Translations under genes and position numbers: made by a program
Part shown: positions 56,101 through 64,000 of the stretch, one piece after another
Numbering within the stretch: position 1 is the stretch's first letter
How the letters are laid out: the number at the start of each line of letters is the position of its first letter
NCBI GenBank assembly: GCA_014058105.1
Contig: JACGCM010001097.1
Span: 248,001-312,000, forward strand
From: Kingdonia uniflora
Lineage: Eukaryota; Streptophyta; Magnoliopsida; Ranunculales; Circaeasteraceae
Reading direction: 5' to 3'
Length of the DNA: 64,000 nt
Notes under the pieces: generated by a model
Told to the model about the DNA's origin: nothing
What the model saw: only the letters and a program-made list of their open reading frames with translations
The model's database searches: none

Positions 56101-57749
56101 CTAGTGCTGACCAAACAACTGTTGTATCTGTCGAGGAACAGACTCTGGAGGTTGAAAAAACTGAAGATGAAGCTAGTCAAGTAACTTATTATTTGTTTGC
56201 TGGTAACTTCTCATTTTCTTTTGTTTATTTTTCCATATCTTGTATGACTCTTATCATTTGTAGTCTATTTATTTACAAACTAAATAGAGTAAAGAGGAGG
56301 TAGAACAAAATAAAGAGGAGGTGTTTGAAGGCAAAGATGATGATAATAGAAATTCACAGAATAAACCAGACCTTGAGCAAGTAATAAAACAAATGGCTAT
56401 TGACCATACCAATATATGAAGTAATTTTAAACCAAACAACTGGTTTATTACTCATTCTCATGTAATAAGCACATTTATATTTCATTTTCTTATTTCAACA
56501 TATCTATTTCAGCTTGTTTTAATGGAGTCAGAAGTGGATGTTAGCTTAAAAAAGATGTATGCACTAACTGAGGAAGAAATTAATGAAAGTGTCTTCAAAA
56601 TGGCTTATGAAATGAACCGATTGCATGCTCACCTTGACGAGCTTCTTCCGGGAGTGTTATAGGAATCTTTTATTCAAAGACCCATCTCCCAGGATGAGAA
56701 AAACTAGGTGGACCAAGTCTGGTCATTGAGGAAAGATATATTATCTCCTAAAGCTAAGAAGAGCAACAGGGGTACCTATATGATGGTATGTAAAGAAATT
56801 GTTTGCCTTAACGCTTTCTACACCTTATATATAAATCAATGGTTGGACAATGAGGTATTTATATCATTTATTTCATTTCCTCTGTCATTTGTACAAGAGC
56901 CTCAACCATATGTTTTCAAATTGTCCGTCTGTTATTCGATTACACTTTATCATTAGTTTTGCCTTTATTGTCATTTGTAATATTGAATATTATCATTTTG
57001 TTATCTAATTTGTCATTTTTTTTTGTTCAGGTCATTGATGTGTACATTAAAGCCCTGATTCAATATTTTGACACACAATATCGTACCCGCCCAAAAAACG
57101 AAAGGATTGTGTTGGCGGATATCTTTGTCTGTCAATATATTGGCAGGGCTTTCAATGTCTGGACTCGTAATATGTCCTCTCCAAAAGATGAAAAACTGAA
57201 GAAGAAATCAATTTGGGAACAAATTACATTTATGCAATGGGATCGTACATTTTCTAATTACATCCATCGAGGAGATTTAAAAGTGGTCAATTCGAAATTA
57301 ATACTCATTCCCTGGAATATCAATAACAGCCATTGGGTCCTTTGTGTTGTGTCCTATAAGGCAAGAAAAATATGCATCTACGATTCAATGGTAGATTTGA
57401 AAATTACAAATGCACGAAAGAAGAAGAAGTTATCTTCTAGACACCAGCTTATTGAAAATCAGATATCAACGATCCTCCCAAAATGTTGATATGGAGAGAT
57501 TTTTCTCATCGTAGTAGGCCACCTACTGGTTCAGAGGTAAAGAATTACGGTCTAAACTCCAAATGGACAACTCGTTTTGGGAAATGTCCAATACAGCCAA
57601 ATGGTAATGACTGCGGGGTCTATATGCTTGTATTTATGGACAATCTCCCAAGGGGAGTGAAATTTCGAGATCTGATAGACGGCAATGAATATCGTTATAC
57701 AGTTGTTTATGATATATTGAGGCTGGGAGTTCAGCCGGAGGAGATTTGA
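53190..57749 (+). pseudogene. Ulp1-like (C48) cysteine protease gene of transposon type
   Basis: A multi-exon gene. The N-terminal part (53220-53695: RCTGLGLHKMFTALPEED, HVCQILGLRVSPI) and 54000-54285 (PRMHECIHLFPKLHGWRM) look like the DUF1985-type region that precedes Ulp1 domains in plant mobile-element genes. A Lys/Glu-rich region (54800-55120) and strongly acidic short exons (55470-56400) follow. The C-terminal domain (57035-57749) has NNSHWVLCVV (His), IYDSM (Asp) and QPNGNDCGVY (Gln, Cys), the catalytic set of SUMO-type proteases. A frameshift near 57480 and stops near 54080 and 55108 indicate decay. Introns are full of TCATTTGTT words. Related genes ride in Mutator-like elements, but no transposase or TIR was found here. 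Confidence 0.7.
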
Positions 57750-57839
57750 TTTTGAAACTTTAACATCCATTTTGTTGTATGTATAATTTCTGTAATTTTG
57801 TAAAGTTATCTATCCGAAGTTATAACAAGTAATATCATT

Positions 57840-59345
57840 CATTTATAAAATATTTCTCATTTGTTATATCTTCTTTGTCATTCGTATGTTATATATTTAT
57901 TAGAGTGGATAGTCTGTATAGTTAGATTATTATTGATTTTTTATTTCTTATGTATGATTTGGCATTTTTAATAATAGATTTGTCATTTGTTAGCAATGAT
58001 ATATCATTCGTTATATATAATTAGGCATTTTTTATGAGAGATTTGTCATTTGTTATCTATGAAATATTATTTATTATATTTGATTTGGCATTTGTAATGT
58101 GAGATTTGTCATTTGTTATCCATGATATATCATTCGTTATATAAGATTAAGCATTTGTTATGAGAGATTGTCATTTGTTATCTATGAAATATCATTTGTT
58201 ATATTTGATTTGGCATTTGTAATGTGAGATTTGTCATTTGTTATCCATGATATATCATTCATTATATAAGATTAAGCATTTGCTATGAGAGATTTGGTTA
58301 TATATTATTTGTCATTTGTTATCTTAAAAATAATCATTTGTTATATATTATTTGTTTTATAGATATACAGTATTTGATGTAAGTGAATAGTCGTTTTGGT
58401 TCTTTGAACATTAGTATCGTGTCAGTATGATAGTAGACTCCATTTGAAGTTATAAAAATTAGTTTTCAAAAATTTGTCATTTATTAGCCATTATTTGTCA
58501 TTTGTTAGCAATAATTTGTCATTTGTTAACAATTTGTATGATAGTAGACTTCATTTGAAGTTAAAAAAATTAGTTACCAAAATTTTGTTATTTGTTAGCC
58601 ATTATTTGTCATTTGTTAACAAACAATCTATGGTCGATTTGGTTCTTTGAATATTTTGTATCGTGTCTGTATGATAGTAGACTTCATTTGAAGTTATCAA
58701 AATTAGTTATCAAAATTTTATCATTTGTTAACCATTATTTGTCATTTGCTAGCAATAATTTGTCATTTGTTTACAATCTATGGTCGATTTGGTTCTTTAA
58801 ACATTTGTATCGAATCTATATGATAGTGGACTTCATTTGAAGTTAAAAAAATTAGTTATCAAAAATTTATCATTTGTTAGCCATTATTTGTCATTTGTTA
58901 GCAATAATTTGTCATTTGTTAACAATTTATGGTCGATTTGGTTCTTTGAATATTTATATCGTGTTTGTATGATAGTAGACTTCATTTGAAGTTATAAAAA
59001 TTAGTTTCAAAAAATTATCATTTGTTAGCCATTATTTATCATTTGCTAGCAATAATTTGTCATTTGTTAACAAATGACAAATAATGGTTCACAAATGACA
59101 AATTTTTGATAACTAATTTTTAACTTTAAATGAAGTCCACAGCAATAATTTGTCATTTGTTAACAAATGACAAATAATGGTTAACAAATGACAAATTTTT
59201 GATAACTAATTTTTCAACATTAAATGAAGACCACTATCATACAGATGCGATACAAATGTTTAAAGAACTAAATCGACCATAGATTGTTTGTTAACAAATG
59301 ACAAATTATTGCAAGCAAATGACAAATAATGGTTAACAAATGACA
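57840..59345. repeat. TTTGTCATTTGTT-rich array, direct then inverted copies
   Basis: 57840-58340 holds short units (TATATCATTCGTTATATAAG, ATTTGTCATTTGTTATC). From about 58390 a unit of about 150 bases recurs five times or so: GGTCGATTTGGTTCTTTGAA, then GTATGATAGTAGACTTCATT, then TGAAGTTATAAAAATTAG, then three TTTGTCATTTGTTAGC-like words. From 59069 the unit runs in the opposite direction to 59345. The turning point has a perfect 26-base palindrome (59056-59081, centre GTTAAC), repeated at about 59149-59174. No coding sequence is present. Confidence 0.8.
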
Positions 59346-62110
59346 ATTTTTTGAATTTTCTTTTATTAAATCTTTTAGGTTCTTTAGATTTATAGATTTT
59401 ATAGTTTTTATATCTATTTTGTAAATGTTTAGGGTATTTCTTACTTCTTTTATTTCTTTCTTTATGAGTAATTTTTGATCCAAAACATGTTGGTGGCATT
59501 ATTGTTTTACAAAAATTATAATTACTTCTTTTTCCTATTTTTATTGATCTTTGATATTCTTTGTATTCTTTATGTTTTAAACATTCAAGTTTTAACTCTT
59601 GTATAACAAAATTTATTATATCTCCTATAGTTTTATTAAGATTGTTTCCTTCTTCATTTTTCTATTTTTCATATATCCTTTTTCCTATAGTTCCAGGGAT
59701 TTTAGTTAAATAAAAATCTAAATAATGTGAGTTATTAAAGTCTTCAATTTTTATTAAATTTTTTACAAATTTTGTATTGTAATCATGAATATATATTAAA
59801 TCTTCTAAATATAGATTATTTAAAGTTCTTATTGCTTCTAATTTTTGTTCTTCTTTTTGTTTATCATTTTTTACTCCTAAAAATTGGGTTGACAAGAAGT
59901 TTATAAAATCATGTGCACTTCCTGCTAATAACAAATTATATTGTTGTTCGTCGATTTCTTTAAATTTTAAAATTTGTTGTTTGCACCATTTGTTTGTAAA
60001 ACCATTAGTGGTTGAAACATAGTATTCTAATCTACTTTCATTGTTTGCAAAATCAATTTTATATGTTGTTCGTATTAAATCATTTGCCCATAATTCTATT
60101 AATTTTGACCATTGATTTTGAGGTTTATCATCTAAATTTAATCTATAACCATTAGAAGGTAAAGATTCTAATTCTATTGTAGGGTAATCCTTTTTTCTAC
60201 TAAATTTTCTTTTATATCCATAAGTTGTTTCTGGAAGAATATTTGTTTCATCGTTGATAGCATAAGCTTGATCATTTTCATCTTCTAAAGAATTTTCAGG
60301 TTTTTCAATTTTTTCTATGAATTGTTTTGTCAACCAAGGTTTTATTTTTTCATAAGATATGTTTTTACATATTTCTATTTTATTTATAGATTCTCCCAAA
60401 TATCTATCAGAGTCTAAAATCGTTTCAAATAATTTTTTATTTATTTCTACATCATCTAAATATTGTTCTGCTAGTTTTACATATGTTCACTAAATTGTTT
60501 ATTATCTAATTTTTCTATCCATTTTATGTTTTCGTCTATTTCAGTTATTACACTAAATTGATCAATTTTGTCTGCTAATTCTTTTATGTCATCATCATTG
60601 TTTTCAACTATGTTTGCTATAGGTTTATAATCAGTATGTCTTATACTGCACCTTGCTTCTACAAAAATATAATTTGAACTATTTCCTTGTACTCCTAAAT
60701 TTTTTGTTAAAAGATTATCAAGTTTCCAGATTGTTTCAGCGTGTTTTAAATTATCTTCTCTATGAGGTAGAATCATTCTCGTACAGTTTGAAGCTAAACC
60801 TTGTACCATTTTTTTAAACTTTAAATCTTCTATTATGGCGTTTGAAACTTTTTCAATAAAGTATATTTCTACCCATAAGTTATTTGTATTTTTTAACTTA
60901 TTATATCCTTTAGTTTGTAATAATATTTTTATCTTTTCTAAAAATTTATTTATTGTTACTGTATAGTTTGGGCTACAGGTTATCATGCATTTTGTTTCTG
61001 ACATATCTAATTCTGTATTTGCTATAATTTTTTATTGAAAATCTGTATGTCTTTCATCAATTATTGTTACGTGCGCCTTAGCACTAGTTCCTACTTTTAT
61101 CTTGTTTGTAACAGATATTACTATGAGTCCTAAATGCATTTGTAAGAAGTTCTTTTTAAGAAGTTTTTCTTTTGACTCTTTGGTTATTAAATCAAGTTTT
61201 AAATCATTATCTTCTAATACACTGCAATCATGTAAAGATTTAAACATGTAAGTAGCTTCTCGATGGTTGAAGTATGTTGTATTTTTACCATATAGTAATT
61301 CTGGTTTAAGTTGTTGAAGACTTTGTTCAAAGTTTTTATCATATGACAATTGTTCTAATCTAGCTGTAGACGGTTCACTTTTAAATTTAAAGAGTTGTTT
61401 CCTCTATTTAATCTTTCCATTTAAAATTTAAAATTATGATTATTACTAGGTATATTTTGAAATAATTGTTTTGTTTTGGATAAAGAACTAGTTATAATAG
61501 GTTATTTTGATTCTAAGTTAAATAGATTTGATTTAATTTTTTGAATGTTATATTGTAATTTAATTAGGTTCTCGTTCCACTGGCTAATGTATATTTCTGT
61601 TTGTTTGAGATTGTTTTCAATGTAATCGAAATTTTTATTCCAGTAATCAAAAAAAATATTTAAATAATTTTCTAGTTTTATAAATTTTTCTTCAAAATTT
61701 TAAAAACCAATATTCCAGGTTTCAAATGTTTTTTCAAAATTTTTAAATTTATTATTCCAATTTTTAAAACCTATTTCTCACTGTTTAAGATCTATATTTA
61801 TTTGGTTTCCTATTTGTATTATAGGTTCTAAACCTTGTTTTTTAATTTCAGATATTTCATTTTCTAAAGCTTGATTTTGATTATAAATTAAATTTGTGTT
61901 TCTTAATATTTTTTCCAATTAAATTATTAGAAAATTATATTTTTTGCTAGAAAGTCCGTAGTCTGATAAAGGATTTTTATTATTATCAATGAGTTGATTA
62001 TATATTAGTCTGGCTTGAGTATACGATGGATTATTACTTTCTAAAAAGTTTTGTAAGTTTGATTCGTTTACAACTATTCTGCTAAAATCAAGTTCGTTAT
62101 TACTTACCAT
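59346..62110 (-). pseudogene. endogenous pararetrovirus fragment (Caulimoviridae-like)
   Basis: The - strand carries, in order, an N-terminal Asn/Lys-rich, coiled-coil-like region (62110 to about 61400, with several stops), a region resembling the 30K-type cell-to-cell movement protein of plant pararetroviruses (about 61349-60480, split by a stop), and a coat-protein-like region (60399-59662) with an acidic start, a conserved core and a Lys/Arg-rich end. It breaks off at 59346 before the zinc knuckle that would follow. Protease, RT and RNase H are absent. Multiple stops and one or more frame breaks make it non-functional. Assignment rests on domain order and composition, recalled rather than searched; the genus is not determined. 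It is AT-richer than its surroundings. Confidence 0.6.
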
Positions 62111-62576
62111 ACAAAATTTTCATTAAATGTATATTGATATCAGAGCACTCTTCATTCCTAAAATTCATGAGACTTAGTTCATTTTAGTACGTAAATCCTC
62201 GTTTATTTTATGAGTAATCTCTCAAATATTTAGACAATTAAATCAAATCTGAAAATTACAATCTCTGTAAAAGACCAACTTTAGATAAAAGTAAAATAAC
62301 TTGTTGTTTTAGAGAAAACTTTAATCACAGATTACATAGTAATTTAAACGTAAAAAACTTCGAACAACTAAACATCTTAGTTGATTTAATTTGTAATTTA
62401 TCACAAAATACTAAAATAAACTTAGAAAAACTTAACAGATTAATAGAACAATCTGATAATACTAAAATAAGTAAAAACCTAAGTTACACTAAAGAAATAT
62501 TATAAGATATATTTAAGACAATCAAAGAAAATAGTTTTAAAGAACTAAATAACAAAATAAAATCTTTAGAAAAAAC
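62111..62576 (+). other. AT-rich segment with primer-site-like word, possibly viral
   Basis: On the + strand TTGATATCAGAGCAC (62128-62142) resembles the initiator-tRNA primer site used by pararetroviruses and copia elements. Downstream, a broken + strand reading rich in Asn/Lys/Leu continues to 62576. It lies head-to-head with the viral fragment at 59346-62110 and may be another piece of the same insertion. No domain is recognised. Confidence 0.35.
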
Positions 62577-63211
62577 TATGGTTCTTTGAACATTTTTATC
62601 GTATCTGTATGATAGTGGACTTCATTTGAAGTTTAAAAAATTAGTTATCAAAAATTTGTCATTTGTTAGCCATTATTTGTCACTTGTTAGCAATAATTTA
62701 TCATTTGTTAACAATTTATGGTCGATTTGGTTCTTTGAACATTTGTATCGTGTTTGTATGATAGTAGACTTCATTTGAAGTTATAAAAATTAGTTTCAAA
62801 AAATTGTCATTTGTTAGCCATTATTTGTCATTTGCTAGCAATAATTTGTCATTTGTTAACAAATGATAAATAATGGTTAACAAATGACAAATTTTTGATA
62901 ACTAATTTTTATAACTTCAAATGAAGTCTACTATCATGCAGACACGATACAAATGCTCAAAGAACCAAATCGATCATAGATTGTTTGTTAACAAATGACA
63001 AATAATGGCTAACAAATGACAAATTTTTAATAACTAATTTTTTTAACTTCAAATGAAGTCTACTATCATACAGACACGATACAAATGTTCAAAGAACCAA
63101 ATCGACCATAGATTGTTAACAAATAACAAATTATTGCTAGCAAATGACAAATAATGGTTAACAAATGACAAATTTTTGATAACTATTTTTTTTTTAACTT
63201 CAAATGAAGTT
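62577..63211. repeat. repeat array, right side of the viral insert
   Basis: The same 150-base units as at 58390-59345: forward copies at 62577-62860, then inverted copies at 62860-63211, with a TTGTCATTTGTTAACAAATGA turning point at about 62847-62867. Together with the left array it brackets the viral fragment. Confidence 0.8.
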
Positions 63212-63950
63212 CACTATTGTCATTATCGCCTGTAGCGTCTTCTAATACCTCATATGCATGGCAATATAATTCACTGAATAGGTTACATCAGACCAATGTG
63301 TTTTGGATAACTTTTAGCAAATCTTTATTTAGGCGTGGGTTCCTTTTATGACGGGTATTAAGAGATGCACCAGGGTTGTAGATGTATAATTGTGCATAAG
63401 AAGCTTCTTGTTCCTCATTTAGAACCAATGCACCTATTCGATGGTGTAACTCTCCATGGATAACAAAAGAAGATGGACCTTGCCCATGAGCTACTTGATC
63501 ATCTATATGAACTCCAAGACTCGTAAATGCGTTAGCTGCATTATATTTTCGCATATACCTTCTAAATGACCTTAAATGCGGGCCATTACCATCATATAAT
63601 TCTTGAAATTCATTAGGCAATGCGTCAAGAATTGGGAGCTTAATTTTACCTTGTAGGCAGCATTGACCAAATAGTGTGTTGATGATAGAAGAATTTGATA
63701 GTTGCTCGTCCTTCCAATGAAATGTAGAGCAATGCATACATACAACGTCCATTTGGCCAAGAAAATGACGTCCTAATTGTACATCCTCGTCATTACCGTT
63801 AATGTTACCTTCATCATCATTGTTACGTTCATCATCCCTTTCGATTGGAATATAATAGACGGCTTCTACGTTATGACAAACACTACATTTGAAAATTTGA
63901 GATTATTTAGTATCGTTGTATATATTTAAATATTGGAAATAAGTAATTTA
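63212..63950 (-). pseudogene. Helitron helicase-like gene, 5' part
   Basis: The - strand ORF 63752-63288 (154 codons) gives MDVVCMHCSTFHWKDEQLS, FGQCCLQGKIKLPILDALPN, YNAANAFTSLGVHIDD, SSFVIHGELHHRIGALV, YAQLYIYNPGASLNTRH and LNKDLLKVIQNTL. It matches the N-terminal helicase-like region of plant Helitron Rep/Hel proteins, including the CxxC pair and the FxIHGELxH block. Upstream to about 63900 a CSVC-type cysteine pair and an acidic stretch extend it. A stop (63285) precedes CNLFSELYCHAYEVLED, after which the repeat array cuts it off at 63211. The Rep nuclease motifs and helicase are absent here. The gene may continue beyond 64000 upstream only. Confidence 0.75.
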
Positions 63951-64000
63951 GTATGCACTTACACGTTTGCCCGAGCTGACAAAGACTCTCCAATTTTAAA

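Noticed and set aside
62128..62142. Complete copia or viral 5' end based on the primer-like word
   Set aside because: The primer word is imperfect, there is no LTR before it and no domain after it. It is kept only as a weak note.
1..64000. tRNA, rRNA or other structured RNA genes
   Set aside because: No tRNA A/B box pair with a cloverleaf, and no rRNA segment, was recognised by eye on either strand. A tRNAscan and Infernal run would be decisive.

Overview
This 64 kb window is repeat-rich nuclear DNA of a flowering plant, probably a eudicot. The evidence is GT-AG introns with TATA promoters, plant host-gene families (LEA_2/NHL, LETM1, CPBP/CAAX protease, GH38 alpha-mannosidase, BCS1-type AAA-ATPase) and plant-specific transposon lineages. 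The species cannot be named from sequence alone. Almost every coding region carries stop codons or frameshifts, so this is largely a graveyard of nested mobile elements around a few broken host genes.

Layout. 1-7908: 3' part of a Ty3/gypsy element (called family B here), with the end of pol on +, a 60-bp tandem array, an oppositely transcribed gene module on -, and a 3' LTR (7433-7908). 7909-about 11310: truncated LINE on -. 12060-12320: LTR fragment. 13321-14922: copia gag-protease fragment with its LTR (-). 14925-17777: a LEA_2 gene (-) split by a chimeric, gene-capturing DNA element (15293-17566) that carries spliced fragments of LETM1 and a CPBP-type protease gene. 18516-29760: a complete but mutated SIRE-like Ty1/copia element (LTRs, CACTT target duplication, gag-pol, extra third ORF with its own promoter-like region). 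29766-30035: remnant of a second LEA_2 gene.

30335-47056: a gypsy element of a related family (A) on -, with LTRs at both ends. Inside it lies a second family B copy (gag-pol 39555-44413 on -, 5' LTR 45047-45526) and again the opposite-strand gene module (33913-38952 on +). The 3' part of A also holds tandem repeats and a cDNA-like alpha-mannosidase fragment. 47563-49308: BCS1/AATP1-type AAA-ATPase gene (-) with a premature stop, followed by a decayed partial copy. 49921-50270: Tourist-type MITE. 51134-51395: a third LTR A piece. 53190-57749: a Ulp1-like (C48) protease gene (+) of the transposon-associated kind. 57840-59345 and 62577-63211: arrays of about 150-bp repeats in direct and inverted orientation, rich in TTTGTCATTTGTT. 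They flank an endogenous pararetrovirus fragment (59346-62110, -). 63212-63950: start of a Helitron helicase-like gene (-).

Most notable: both family B gypsy copies keep the same opposite-strand, promoter-bearing, spliced gene cluster between pol and the 3' LTR. The copia element has an array of the palindrome TATTCGAATA in its LTRs and again, with a TATA box, in front of its third ORF. Host-gene capture has occurred by two apparently different routes, one DNA-level with introns kept and one cDNA-like.
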